Made by a program: the position numbers and the translations under genes
The notes under the pieces: model-generated
Told to the model about the DNA's origin: nothing
The model's input: only the letters and a program-made list of their open reading frames with translations
The model's database searches: none
In this document: piece after piece, positions 17,476-28,400 of the stretch
Layout: every line of letters starts with the position of its first letter
How positions within the stretch are numbered: position 1 is the stretch's first letter
Source of the DNA: Pseudomonas sp. DC1.2
GTDB taxonomy: Bacteria > Pseudomonadota > Gammaproteobacteria > Pseudomonadales > Pseudomonadaceae
Length of the DNA: 64,000 nt
Assembly: GCF_034351645.1 (NCBI RefSeq)
Contig: NZ_CP133782.1
Location: 1,555,001-1,619,000 of the forward strand
Direction of reading: 5' to 3'

Positions 17476-17661
17476 ACGGTTTTTCTGTGGGTTATGACGG
17501 GGGGGATTAGAGCTTTTAAGACGCTTCGTCTTACCGTTGGAGACAAAACAGGCAATAAAAAAGCCACTGTTTACGGTCTATTGCATAAAGAAACTCGGCC
17601 TCGGCGCTCGAAACCGTTACCCTATGCAGCTGTTTTTTTGTATTTCTTCGAGGTAACACCC

Positions 17662-19008
17662 GTGTTTTCCCAATTCGCCCTGCACGAACGCCTGCTCAAA
17701 GCCGTGGCCGAGCTTAAATTTGTCGAGCCAACGCCCGTGCAAGCAGCGGCTATTCCGCTGGCGCTCCTAGGGCGTGACCTGCGGGTGACAGCGCAAACCG
17801 GCAGCGGCAAAACCGCTGCGTTCGTTTTGCCGATCCTCAACCGTTTGATCGGCCCGGCCAAAGTCCGCGTCAGCATCAAGACCCTGATCCTGCTGCCAAC
17901 CCGTGAGTTGGCTCAGCAGACGATCAAGGAAGTCGAGCGCTTCGCCCAGTACACGTTCATCAAGTCCGGTCTGATTACTGGCGGTGAAGACTTCAAGGTC
18001 CAGGCTGCCATGCTGCGCAAGGTGCCGGACATCCTGATCGGTACGCCGGGCCGGATGATCGAGCAACTGAACGCTGGCAACCTGGACTTGAAAGAAGTCG
18101 AAGTGCTGGTACTCGACGAAGCTGACCGCATGCTCGACATGGGCTTTGCCGATGACGTCCAGCGTCTGGTGCAAGAATGCACCAACCGTCAGCAGACCAT
18201 GCTGTTCTCCGCCACCACTGGCGGTTCGGGCCTGCGCGACATGGTCGCCAAGGTGCTGAACAATCCAGAGCACTTGCAGCTCAACAACGTCAGCGATCTG
18301 AACGCCACGACCCGTCAGCAAATCATCACGGCCGACCACAACCAGCACAAAGAGCAAATTGTGAACTGGCTGTTGGCCAACGAGACTTATCAGAAAGCCA
18401 TCGTGTTCACCAACACCCGAGCCATGGCCGACCGCATCTACGGCCGTCTGGTGGCGCAGGAATACAAGGCGTTCGTGCTGCACGGTGAGAAAGACCAGAA
18501 AGACCGCAAGCTGGCCATCGATCGTCTGAAGCAGGGCGGCGTGAAAATCCTTGTTGCTACCGACGTCGCGGCTCGCGGTCTGGACGTAGAAGGCCTGGAC
18601 CTGGTGATCAACTTCGACATGCCGCGCAGCGGCGACGAATATGTTCACCGCATCGGTCGTACCGGCCGTGCCGGCAACGATGGCCTGGCTATCTCGCTGA
18701 TCTGCCACGGCGACTGGAACCTGATGTCGAGCGTCGAGCGCTACCTCAAGCAGAGCTTCGAGCGCCGCACCATCAAGGAAGTCAAAGGCACCTACGGCGG
18801 ACCGAAAAAGGTCAAGGCTTCGGGCAAAGCCGTTGGCGTGAAGAAGAAAAAAGTCGACGCCAAAGGCGACAAGAAAAAAACCGGCGCCAAGGCTCCGACC
18901 AAACGCAAGATCGCTAACCGCCCGAAGACCGACGCTCTGTCGCTGGTCAGCAAGGACGGCATGGCTCCGCTCAAGCGCCGCAAGCCGGAAGCGCCGGCGG
19001 CTGAATAA
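17662..19008 (+). CDS. DEAD-box ATP-dependent RNA helicase
   Basis: 448 residues from GTG 17662, the start that fits the family N-terminus (VFSQFALHERLLKAV) and has GAGG upstream. All motifs are present: Q motif FVEPTPVQAAAIP, Walker A AQTGSGKT, PTRELAQQ, TPGRM, VLDEADRMLD, SATTGG, VATDVAARGLD and HRIGRTGRAG. A lysine-rich tail (about 390-448, e.g. KKKKVDAKGDKKKTG) may bind RNA. It would remodel RNA during ribosome assembly or decay. It is a single gene with a strong terminator behind it. Confidence 0.95.
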   Translation: MFSQFALHERLLKAVAELKFVEPTPVQAAAIPLALLGRDLRVTAQTGSGKTAAFVLPILNRLIGPAKVRVSIKTLILLPTRELAQQTIKEVERFAQYTFIKSGLITGGEDFKVQAAMLRKVPDILIGTPGRMIEQLNAGNLDLKEVEVLVLDEADRMLDMGFADDVQRLVQECTNRQQTMLFSATTGGSGLRDMVAKVLNNPEHLQLNNVSDLNATTRQQIITADHNQHKEQIVNWLLANETYQKAIVFTNTRAMADRIYGRLVAQEYKAFVLHGEKDQKDRKLAIDRLKQGGVKILVATDVAARGLDVEGLDLVINFDMPRSGDEYVHRIGRTGRAGNDGLAISLICHGDWNLMSSVERYLKQSFERRTIKEVKGTYGGPKKVKASGKAVGVKKKKVDAKGDKKKTGAKAPTKRKIANRPKTDALSLVSKDGMAPLKRRKPEAPAAE

Positions 19009-19027
19009 CGCGCCGTAGCGACCCAAT

Positions 19028-19057
19028 AAAAAACCCGGACAGTGTCCGGGTTTTTTT
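19028..19057. terminator. Bidirectional terminator
   Basis: AACCCGGACA pairs with TGTCCGGGTT around a tiny loop, with A-rich bases before and seven T residues after. It serves the helicase gene on one side and the convergent gene at 19072-19671 on the other. Confidence 0.88.
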
Positions 19058-19071
19058 ATATCCAGCGTTTG

Positions 19072-19671
19072 TCAGTTCCCCAACAGGCCGCGGGTGTCTG
19101 CGTCAAACGCTTGCTTGGCCCGCGATGCGGCGGGTGTGAGCAGTGCCATCAGGCTGACCTCGCTGTAGAGTTGCGTTGCCGCGAGTTCCGGGGGCGTCGG
19201 TGCGATCGGGATCAGCACATCGTCACCGTCTGCGTGCAGCCAGATCGCTACAACGTGCAGTGCCGAGATAAACAACACCCGCAGCTCCACGGTCTTGCCC
19301 TGCAATTGCGCCGCGTTTTCCGCCAGCTCCAGCGCACTGACCGTGGCCGACGCCATGGCACCGTGGTTGAGAGAGGAGAACTCGACATGGCCTTGCTTTT
19401 CAGCCAGCTGTGCCTCGGCAATGGTCACGCCATCGGCAAACACCAGGTAATGCCAATCACCCAGAGCGGCGTCTTTCAGACGTTTGCCTTGTGCCAGGTC
19501 TTCCAGGCTCAGTGAGTAACTGCGGTAAGGCGCAGACAAACTGATGCCGCTGGCCGAGGCTTGAGCAAACTGCCGGTTGATGCCAAAGCCTTGGGTTTGC
19601 AGTGCAGCTTGCAGCGCCGGGCGAAGGGTTTGTACGCCATTGGAAGGCGCCTTTGGATAAGTAAGTTGCAT
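19072..19671 (-). CDS. Unrecognised protein paired with the cysteine protease
   Basis: 199 residues, no signal peptide or membrane helix, and no family that I recognise. The sequence is mixed alpha/beta with a conserved-looking GDWHYLVFADGVTIAEAQ in the middle and an alanine-rich tail. It starts 11 bases after the stop of the AvrRpt2-like protease gene, so the pair is one transcription unit. It could be a partner, chaperone or inhibitor of the protease; this is inference from position alone. Confidence 0.7.
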   Translation of the reverse strand: MQLTYPKAPSNGVQTLRPALQAALQTQGFGINRQFAQASASGISLSAPYRSYSLSLEDLAQGKRLKDAALGDWHYLVFADGVTIAEAQLAEKQGHVEFSSLNHGAMASATVSALELAENAAQLQGKTVELRVLFISALHVVAIWLHADGDDVLIPIAPTPPELAATQLYSEVSLMALLTPAASRAKQAFDADTRGLLGN

Positions 19672-19682
19672 GGTGTGCCCTC

Positions 19683-20273
19683 CTAGTTTTTACGGGTGAA
19701 GTAGGTGTTGGTCCAGTTACCGCCACCGTTGTACGAACCGGGGAACGCGTTGACCGCTCGGGTCGAGTAGCCGTAGATCGAATCCGCGATCAATAGGTAG
19801 TTACCGTTGGTGCCATAGATCGTCAGAAAGTGCGCACCTCCGCCGTACCAGGCACAGCGCAAACCGATCGGTCGGCCCATGCAGATCTGATTCTCGATGG
19901 CTGACAGCTGCAGCGAGCCCTGATTCATGCCGTTGTAACTGCGAGTGATCGTCAGGGCTGAATCCAGATAGCCGTACACGTTGCAGGGCCCAGGTTGATT
20001 GCAGCAGTTGCGGTCCAGCGCTGCGGTGGCGACCCCGCACTGGGTCCACGACCCGGTGCCGTAATAGTTACCGACCGAGGCGGAAACCGCCGCCCAGCAC
20101 CAGTTGCTCTGGGTTTGTGGCTGCATGTTGAAGTTCAGACTGGCCGCCGCGAGCGGTGCGTGTTCTGCGCCAGGTACAACGTCTGCCAGTTTCGGGTTGA
20201 CCAGATGACTGGCCAAGCACTTCGGCAGGGATCTGCCGGTGAAATGCGTTGCTTCAGTGGTTAACATTTTCAA
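19683..20273 (-). CDS. AvrRpt2-like papain-fold cysteine protease
   Basis: 196 residues. The catalytic Cys lies in MQPQTQSNWCWAAVSASVG, the form (Q-x-NWCWAA) seen in the C70/AvrRpt2 papain-like family. The His follows in WYGGGAHFLTIYGTNGNY, and an acid in LLIADSIYGYST. Several extra cysteines (CGVATAALDRNCCNQPGPC) suggest disulfides, hence activity outside the cytoplasm or in a host. There is no Sec signal peptide; the ~50-residue N-terminus is plain. AvrRpt2 is a type III effector that cleaves plant RIN4, but homologues exist widely in free-living bacteria. No secretion-chaperone gene is visible, so an effector role is unproven. Confidence 0.8.
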   Translation of the reverse strand: MKMLTTEATHFTGRSLPKCLASHLVNPKLADVVPGAEHAPLAAASLNFNMQPQTQSNWCWAAVSASVGNYYGTGSWTQCGVATAALDRNCCNQPGPCNVYGYLDSALTITRSYNGMNQGSLQLSAIENQICMGRPIGLRCAWYGGGAHFLTIYGTNGNYLLIADSIYGYSTRAVNAFPGSYNGGGNWTNTYFTRKN

Positions 20274-20403
20274 TCCTCCATGAGTGAAATCAAGCGTCTA
20301 GCTTGTGAGTTTGTAGCGGTGTTGCTGAGCGATCGGCGTCTGTGTCTTGCCATGTTTGATGGCCGCTCCGATCTCTGGCTCGAGGTAACCTTAGGTCTAA
20401 ATA

Positions 20404-20438
20404 TGCATTGATGCAAACAAATAAATGCACTGGTGCAA
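20404..20438. promoter_or_regulatory. Tandem TGCA-rich operator-like repeats upstream of cdiB
   Basis: TGCATTGATGCAA (20404-20416) and TGCACTGGTGCAA (20426-20438) are near-copies, each with a TGCA/TGCA inverted half. They start 22 bases apart, about two helical turns. They lie in the 402-base gap between the divergent protease gene and cdiB, which holds no ORF I trust. A regulator binding here could act on either gene. Confidence 0.45.
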
Positions 20439-20610
20439 TTCCAGGTGCGAAAATAGACCGTCCTCAGAGAGCGCCTAACACCGTTGTTCTAAAAAACACG
20501 CTGCAAGACCTGCCCCGCATGCGGCATGCGCACCTTCCCCTCTGCGCGCTGAAACTGCGTGTCATTCGAGACACATTTAGCAATAAATTCACACGACGTA
20601 TATTGACGTC

Positions 20611-20645
20611 AAAATAGTGGCCATCTAATATCGCGCCACTATTTT
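20611..20645. promoter_or_regulatory. Long hairpin in the cdiB leader
   Basis: AAAATAGTGGC (20611-20621) pairs perfectly with GCCACTATTTT (20635-20645) around a 13-base loop. The 3' half ends 30 bases before the cdiB ATG. It can be read as a terminator or attenuator hairpin in the leader, or as an operator. Confidence 0.5.
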
Positions 20646-20675
20646 GCTACCAGTCGTTATTTCGAGGGATCGAAC

Positions 20676-22394
20676 ATGTACCCACTCACCCTCACGAAGA
20701 GGCTGTGTGCGGCTTTGCCGTTTTTGCTGCTGTGTTTTTACCCGTTGAGTCTGGCCTACGCTGCGACCAGTCCGGGTGACACTGATCTGATCCGCGACCG
20801 CCAGGATCGCTTGCTTGATGAGCAACACCGGCGCCTCGAAGAGCTCAAGGCATTGCCCGGCAAACAAGCCATGCCTGTCCAGCCGACGGCCCCGGCTGAT
20901 GCTCGTTGTTTCCCTATCCAAGACATCGAACTCAAAGGAGCCGACAGCCTCTCTGTCGCTGAGCAGCAGCATTTACTCAAGTCCTATATCGGCCAGTGCC
21001 TGGGCGTCACACAGCTCAATGAGCTGCTCAAGGTCATTACCGATCATTACATCGAGAAGGGCCTGGTCACCAGTCGTGCCTATTTACCGCAGCAGGACTT
21101 GTCCGCCGGGCATCTGAAAGTGCTGGTGGTCGAAGGCAAGCTCGAAGGAGTGAAGGGCGCGCAGGACAGCAAATTGTCCGACCGTGAACTGGCCATGGCG
21201 TTTCCCGGCAAGACCGGTGATCTGGTCAATCTGCGCGAGATCGAGCAGATGGTCGACCAGTTGAACCGCTTGCCGTCGAATCAGGCGCAGATGGAGTTGT
21301 CGCCGGGCAAGGCCGTAGGTGGCAGTGACGTGCTGGTCAAGAACACGCCGCAAAAACCCTGGCGTGCTGGTCTGTCACGCAGCAACGAAGGCCAGCGCAG
21401 CACCGGCGAGCAGCAATGGGGCACCACGTTTGATTGGGACAGCCCGTTGGGCCTGGCCGATCAGTTGAATCTGCGTGGCGGTCACGACGCGGTGAGCGAT
21501 CACCAGCAGACGTCCAGCAACGCAATGCTGACTTACAACCTGCCGTGGGGCTGGTGGAATTTCAATTACACCTACAGCCAGAGCGATTACCGCTCGCAGG
21601 CACAAGCCAACGGCTTCAATTTCAAACAGACGGGCGACAGCGAAAACCATCAGCTTCGCGCCGAGCGGGTGATCCATCGTGATGCGGTGAGCAAGACGTC
21701 GCTCAGCGCCGGTCTGTCGTACCTGCGCACCAACAACTTCATCGAAGACAGCAAGCTGGCCCTGAGCAGCAACCGCCTTAGCGAAGCGCAGTTCGGGATC
21801 AACCATGGGCGGCGGATCGGCAGTGCCTTCGTCAACCTTGACCTGGGCATGCAGAACGGCATCGGCGCGTTTGGCGCTCAGGACAATGGTCATCCCGATC
21901 CCGGCGAGCCGGACGCGCGTTATCGCAAATACACCGGAACCTTGAGTTACTTGCAGCCGTTCAAAGTGTGGGGCGAGTCGTTCAGTTTCAGCAGCCTGAT
22001 GACCGGCCAACACAGTGAAGACGTGTTGTTCAGCCCGCAGCGCACCAGCCTCGGCGGGCAGTCGTCGATTCGTGGTTACAAGGATCAATCGTTGTCCGGC
22101 GACAGCGGTGGGTACTGGCGCAATGACCTGCGCTGGAGCCGCCCGATCAGCTTCGAATGGCTACGCCCGGTGTTCGCCGAGTACGGCACAAGCCTCGGTT
22201 ATGACCAAGGGGTGATCAGCGCCAACCGCTACAACGGCGCTCAGCACGGGCGCATGTCCAGCGATTCTGTGGAGCTGTTCGCCCGTGGGCAGCATGTGGC
22301 CGCCAGCGTGACCTTCGCCCACTCGCTGGAACGGCCGTATGCGCTGACCGAGCGCGAAGCACCGATTTATTTCCGTATGGATTTTTTCCTCTAA
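20676..22394 (+). CDS. cdiB: CdiB/TpsB outer-membrane transporter of two-partner secretion
   Basis: 572 residues of the FhaC/ShlB/CdiB family. A signal peptide (about 1-29, LLLCFYPLSLAYA) is followed by a periplasmic helix-linker, then POTRA domains (CFPIQDIELKGADSL at about 75, and HLKVLVVEGKLEGVKG at about 145). The C-terminal ~350 residues form a 16-strand barrel; the L6-type VRGY/IRGY motif appears as GGQSSIRGYKDQSLSGDSGGY. It ends in Phe-Phe-Leu. It translocates the CdiA/TpsA protein encoded 24 bases downstream. The only visible candidate promoter elements lie in the 402-base gap upstream. Confidence 0.93.
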   Translation: MYPLTLTKRLCAALPFLLLCFYPLSLAYAATSPGDTDLIRDRQDRLLDEQHRRLEELKALPGKQAMPVQPTAPADARCFPIQDIELKGADSLSVAEQQHLLKSYIGQCLGVTQLNELLKVITDHYIEKGLVTSRAYLPQQDLSAGHLKVLVVEGKLEGVKGAQDSKLSDRELAMAFPGKTGDLVNLREIEQMVDQLNRLPSNQAQMELSPGKAVGGSDVLVKNTPQKPWRAGLSRSNEGQRSTGEQQWGTTFDWDSPLGLADQLNLRGGHDAVSDHQQTSSNAMLTYNLPWGWWNFNYTYSQSDYRSQAQANGFNFKQTGDSENHQLRAERVIHRDAVSKTSLSAGLSYLRTNNFIEDSKLALSSNRLSEAQFGINHGRRIGSAFVNLDLGMQNGIGAFGAQDNGHPDPGEPDARYRKYTGTLSYLQPFKVWGESFSFSSLMTGQHSEDVLFSPQRTSLGGQSSIRGYKDQSLSGDSGGYWRNDLRWSRPISFEWLRPVFAEYGTSLGYDQGVISANRYNGAQHGRMSSDSVELFARGQHVAASVTFAHSLERPYALTEREAPIYFRMDFFL

Positions 22395-22418
22395 TTCAGT
22401 TTTTTTGAGACCTCCAAC

Positions 22419-25400
22419 ATGGACGTTCGCCAACACGCCTTTCTTGCGCGCCAGCCTTCTGCTGAGCTGAAAACCCGCGAGCACTTCTGGGGTATGCCCA
22501 AACGCGGGTTGGCGTTCCTGTTGGCGAACGTTATGTTTTGGCAGCCGATGTGGGCCCAGGCCGACGGCATTGTGGTGGCGAACCCCGGCACCAGCCTTGG
22601 CCAGGCCGGAAATGGCGTGCCGATCGTCAACATCGCCACACCCAACGGCTCCGGTCTGTCGCATAACCAGTTCCATGACTACAACGTCGGCACCCAAGGC
22701 GTAATCCTCAACAACGTTGCGGCGCAAACCGGCGCCACGCAGTTGGGCGCAATCATCGTCGGCAACCCCAACCTGACCAATCGGGTTGCGGCGCAAACCA
22801 TTCTCAACGAAGTGGTCGGCGGCAGCCCGAGCCAGTTGCGCGGCTACACCGAAGTGGCGGGGCAATCGGCCCGAGTGATCGTGGCTAACCCTTACGGCAT
22901 CAGCTGTAATGGCTGCGGCTTTATCAATACCCCGCGCGTCACGTTGACCACCGGTAAACCCGTGCTCGACAACGGTCGCCTGGATCGTTTTCAGGTCGAT
23001 CAGGGCAGCGTTTCCATCGACGGCGATGGCCTCAACGCCAGCAACGTCGATCACTTCGAAATCATCACCCGCAGCGCGAAAATCAACGCCCAGATCCAGG
23101 CGAACAACCTGACGATTATCGCCGGTCGCAACGACGTCAACGCTGACACCCTCAACGCCACGGCTCGGGCGAATGACGGCAGTGCGAAGCCGGAACTGGC
23201 TATCGACTCCTCAGCCTTGGGCGGCATGTACGCCGGGACGATAAAACTGGTCGGCACCGAGGCCGGGGTCGGTGTCCGATTGGCGGGTAACGTGGCGGCC
23301 AGTGGCGGTGATATCCAACTCGACGTTAACGGTCATTTGAGTCTGGCCCAGACCGCCGCCAGTGGCGCTGTCAACGTCAATGCCGCGAGTCTCGATGTCA
23401 GCGGCCGGGTGTACGCCGGCAGCAGCCTGGCGATCAACACCCGCGGTGATCTCAACGTCCAGCAGAGCCTCGCCGCCCGCGATCGCATCAGCCTCTCCAG
23501 TGGTGGACAACTGAGCAATCAGGCGGTCATCGAAGCCGGCGTCAATAGCGACAACAGCCGCAACGCCACGGGCGATGTCAGCCTGAGCGCGCAAAACCTG
23601 AGCAACACTGGCAGCATCATCGCCAGTCGCGCGGTACAAGCGACTGTGGCGCAGACCCTGTTTAACCAGGGCGGCACCTTGAGCGCACAGCAAAGCGCGA
23701 ACATCACGGCCGCAACCCTGGATAACCAGAACAAGGGCCGAGTGCTGAGCAGCGGTAGTCTGGGCGTCAGCGCCACCCAGTTGCTCAACGCCCAAGGTGG
23801 GTTGTTCCATAGTGCCGGTAGCCTGACGACCCAAGCCGGTTATGTGAATAACAACGGCGGCGAGGTGTCCAGTCTCAATACCGCGACGCTGAATATCGCC
23901 TCGCTGGACAACGTGGCCGGCTTGGTGTCGGCCGGCATGGCCCTGAGTCTCACGGCGAGCGGGAAGGTGAATAACCAGGGCGGCAAACTCACCGGGCTGG
24001 ATACGCTGAACCTCAGCGCCGGGCAGGTCGATAACAGTAATCAAGGGCGCATCGCCAGCAACCAGACACTGACCGCCAGTGTCAGTGGTCTCGATCAACA
24101 CAACGGTGGTCAGCTCACCAGTAGCAGCGCTTTGACCCTGGATTTGAATCACGGTCAGTTGAACAACCAGAACGGCCTGATCAACGCACCGTTGCTGATG
24201 CTGAAAAACCTTCAGGGCGTCGTCAACCAGAACGGTGAGATCTCCAGCGCGCAAGCGTTCACCCTGGCCGCCGATAGCTTCGATAACAGTAACGGCAAAT
24301 TGCTCAGCAACCAGGCACTGACTCTGCGCATCAATCAGGCGCTGAGCAACGTCAATGGCCTGATATCAGCGGCCACTCTCGATGCTCACAGCGCCAGCGT
24401 GGACAACAGCAACGGCCTGATCAGTAGCCATGGCGTCCTGAGCGCGGGTGCAGATGGCAGCTTCGTGAACCAGGGCGGAACGGTGATCGCTGACGGCGAT
24501 ATGCAGTTGAACGCCGGCACACTGAACAACCTCAACGGCCAGGTTTCCGGCAAGCGCGATCTTAAGGCGCAGATCACTAGCCTTACCAACCAGAACGGCA
24601 AACTGATTGCCCTCGGGGCGCTCACCCTTAGCGGTAGCACCCTGGATAACCGTGGCAAAGGCCTGGTCGGCGCAACCCAAGCGCTGAACGTCAAGGTCGA
24701 CGCTATCGATAACCGCGGTGGCGAACTGTCGAGTACGGTCGGCGTGGCGCTGCTCGGTAGCCAACTGGACAACAGCGACAGTGGCCAGGTCATTGCCGGT
24801 GACACCCTGAAACTGACCGTCGACCACGTGATCAACCAGAGCAAAGGCCTGCTCTCGGCCACGGGAGATTTGAGTCTGACCGGCAGCAGCCTTGATGTCA
24901 GTGGCGGTAGCCTGGTCAGTCAGCACAACCTCAATGTTGGCCTCACGGGAAGCTTGACCAACAGCGCCGGCCTGCTCAGCAGCGAAGGGTTGCTTACGAT
25001 CAATGCCGCCAGCCTGGCCAACCGCCTTGGCAGCTTGTCCAGTGCCGGGCAACTGAGCCTCACCAGTGCCGGGTTGATCGACAACCAGGGTGGCAAGTTG
25101 GTCACCGACGGCGGTATCGATGTGCATAGCGCCAGCCTCGACAATAGTCAGGCGGGCAGTGTTAGCGGCAAGGGTGCCGTGAGCATCACCACCGGCATAC
25201 TCGACAACAGCCATGCCGGCAACCTGAACAGCAGCAGCACGCTGAATCTCAACGCTGGTCAAGTCACCAACCAGGATAACGGCCGCATCGCCAGCGTTGA
25301 CACCTTGACCGCCAGCGTCACCGGTCTGGATCAGCAGGGCGGTCAACTGTTCAGCAACACGGGTCTGAACCTGGACCTGAACAACGGTCAACTGAACAAC

Positions 25401-28400
25401 CAGAACGGGCTGATCAATGCACCGATTCTGGTGCTGAAAAACCTCAACGGTGTGGCTAACCAGAACGGTGAAATCTCCAGCCCTCAGGCGTTCACGTTGA
25501 CGGCTAACAACCTCGACAACAGCAACGCAAAGCTGCTCAGCAGCCAGGCGCTAACGCTGCAGATCAATCAGGCCCTGAGCAACATCAAAGGTCTGATCGC
25601 GGCGGCGAGTATTGATACTCACGTCGGCAGCCTGGACAACAGCGGCGGCACCCTGACTAGCCGCGCCGACCTCAATCTGCACGTCGATGGCCAGCTCGGT
25701 AATCAGAACCTTGGGCTGATCAATGCCGCCACACTGCTGAACATCAGCAGTGCTGGCCTGAACAACCAGAATGGCTCCTTGCTCGGCAGCGCTATTAGCC
25801 TGGACTTTACCGGTACGAGCGGTGACTTGAACAACGGGGCGGGGCTGATCACGACTGCTGGCCAACTGACCGTCAACCATCTGCGTGACCTCAACAACCA
25901 GGGCGGCGAGATCTCCAGCAACCAGAGCTTCAGCCTGGTCGGACGTACTCTCGATAACAGCGGCGGCAAACTGATCAGCAGCAACCTGCTGAGCCTCAAC
26001 GCCAGCGCCAGCCTGCTGAACCAGAATGGTTTAGTCTCCGGTTGGCAGGGCCTCGACGTCAGCGCCGCCAGCCTCGATAACCGCAACAACGGCACGCTCT
26101 CCAGCCGTAACGGTGACCTGAGCGCCAACGTCAGTGGCGCACTGCTCAACAGTGGTGCAGGCGCACTGGTCAGCCAGAATGCGCTGACTGTCAACGCGGC
26201 AAGCCTGGACAACAGTGGCGGTATTCTGTCCAGCGGCGCAGGCCAGACCCTCACTGTCGGCGGTCTGCTGAACAACGGCCAGAAAGGCCTGATCGATAGC
26301 GGCGCGGCGCTCATCGTACAAGCCATGACCCTCGGTAACGCTGCGGGCGCGATCACCGCACAAAAAAACTTGAGCTTCACCGGTACCGCGCTGGACAACA
26401 CGTCCGGCAGTTTGGTCGGCAATGAGACGGTCACACTCGACCTGCTCGGCGCTCTGACCAACACCAATGGCAAACTCGCCAGCGCCGGCCCGCTGCTGAT
26501 CCAGCGCGCCAGCCAGATCGACAACCAGGGCGGCCAACTGGCCAGCCAAAGTCTGATGACCCTGTTCACCGGCGGTCTCGACAACAGCAATCGCGGGACC
26601 GTTGCCGCCAGCGGTCAACTCCTGCTCAGCGCCACTGGCGCCGTGCAGAACAACGCTGATGGTTTGATCTACAGCCAGAACGCCGGCCTTCAACTGCAAG
26701 CCGCCAGCCTGGCCAACAGCAAAGGCACGATGCAAAGCCAAGGTGCGTTGGCGCTCACTGTCTCCGGTGACATCGACAACCAGAGCGGCCGCATCATCGC
26801 TCAAGGCGCAGACCTCACCGTCAATGCCGGCAATCTCGACAGCCGCGGCGGTGTCCTGGCCAGCCTGCAAGGCGCGTTCACCGCGCACCTCGCGGGCGTA
26901 CTGAAAAACGGCTACGACCTGACCAACAACAACCAGGGTGGCGTCATCCAGGCACATAATCTGGACATCACCGCCTTGGCCGGCATCAACAACTATGGCG
27001 GGCGCATCTCCGCGCAAACCGGTGACGCACTCATTCATACCGCCGACTTCGACAACCGTAACGGCGGCCTCTATGCCACCGGTCGGGTCAACGTCACCGG
27101 CAATAACTTCGACAACAGCGGCAGCAACGACGGCCAGATCGCCGGCAGCCAGATTGACTTGACCCTCAGCGGTGTACTCAACAACCGCCTGGGCATCATC
27201 GAAAGCGACAGCACTCTGGCGATCACCGCCGCGAGTATCGACAACCAGACCGGCCAACTGCGTGCCTTGGGTACCAGCGGTAAAACCAACTTCCAGATCG
27301 GCGGCCTGTTCGACAACAGCAACGGTACTATCGAAACCGCCAACACCGACCTCACCCTCGGCGCCGGCAGCTTCCACAACACCGGCGGCAGCTTGCTGCA
27401 TGCCGGCACCGGCACCTTCGACATCTCCACCGCCAACGTCATGGGGGCTGGCGGCACGCTCGTCACCCGCGGAGGTCTGACGCTCAACGCCAACAGCTGG
27501 ACCAACAGCAGCGTGATCCAGGCAGGGCGCCTGACCGTCAACGTCAACAGCTTAAGTCAAACCGCCAGTGGTCAACTGTTGGCCTCCGACAGTTTCAGCG
27601 GTAGTGGTGGCAGCTGGTACAACGACGGGTTGATCGCCAGTGATGGCAACCTCAGCCTGGGCATCGGTGGTGCTTACTGGGGTGCAGGTCGGCTCAGCAG
27701 TCAAGGAAACCTTGGCCTGAGCGCCGCGCAAGTGAGCCTCAACAGTGTGACTTCGACCATCGCGAGCGGGGGAGACGCCACGATCAATGTCAGCGGCCAG
27801 CTGGACAACGCCGGTCGACTGACCTCCATGGCCGCAATGACGGTGACGGCAGGTGGGCTGAGAAACTACGGCACGCTGGGGGCCGGGGGCAACCTGACGG
27901 TCAACACTGGTGCATTGCTCAACAACAACGGTTTGATTTCCAGCGGCGGGAATATGCAGCTGCTGGCCAGCAGCTTCACCAATAGCTATGCGCAGGTTTA
28001 CGGCTTTGGCAACGTACTGATCGGACGGGATTCGCAGGGGGGGATGGCAAACCTGTTGGACAACCGCTCAGGCAACATCGACAGCGCACAAAACCTGACC
28101 ATTAACGCCATGACCGTCAACAACGTCATGGACGTTTTGCAATACACGGACCATACAAAAAGCTCAGCGACCATTACCCAGTTAACGTGCGCGCAGATAC
28201 CGATCGCCGGTTGCGATGAACGCGACTGGGGTGGCATCAATGGCCGTTGGGAAATCGACGAAACAGACAGCTTGAGGGTGACCAGCAGCTCTGCCGCGTC
28301 GGGCCTCACCAGTGGCGCGAATCTGCTGATCAATGCGCAGACGCTGAATAACATCAGCAGTACCATCGCCGCCAGCGGGAACCTGACCGCGAATGCCACG

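Noticed and set aside
17767..19026. 419-residue minus-strand ORF opposite the DEAD-box gene
   Set aside because: Shadow of the helicase coding sequence.
23211..27401. Several long minus-strand ORFs opposite the FHA repeats of cdiA
   Set aside because: Low-complexity antisense frames of a repetitive GC-rich gene, with no motif or RBS.
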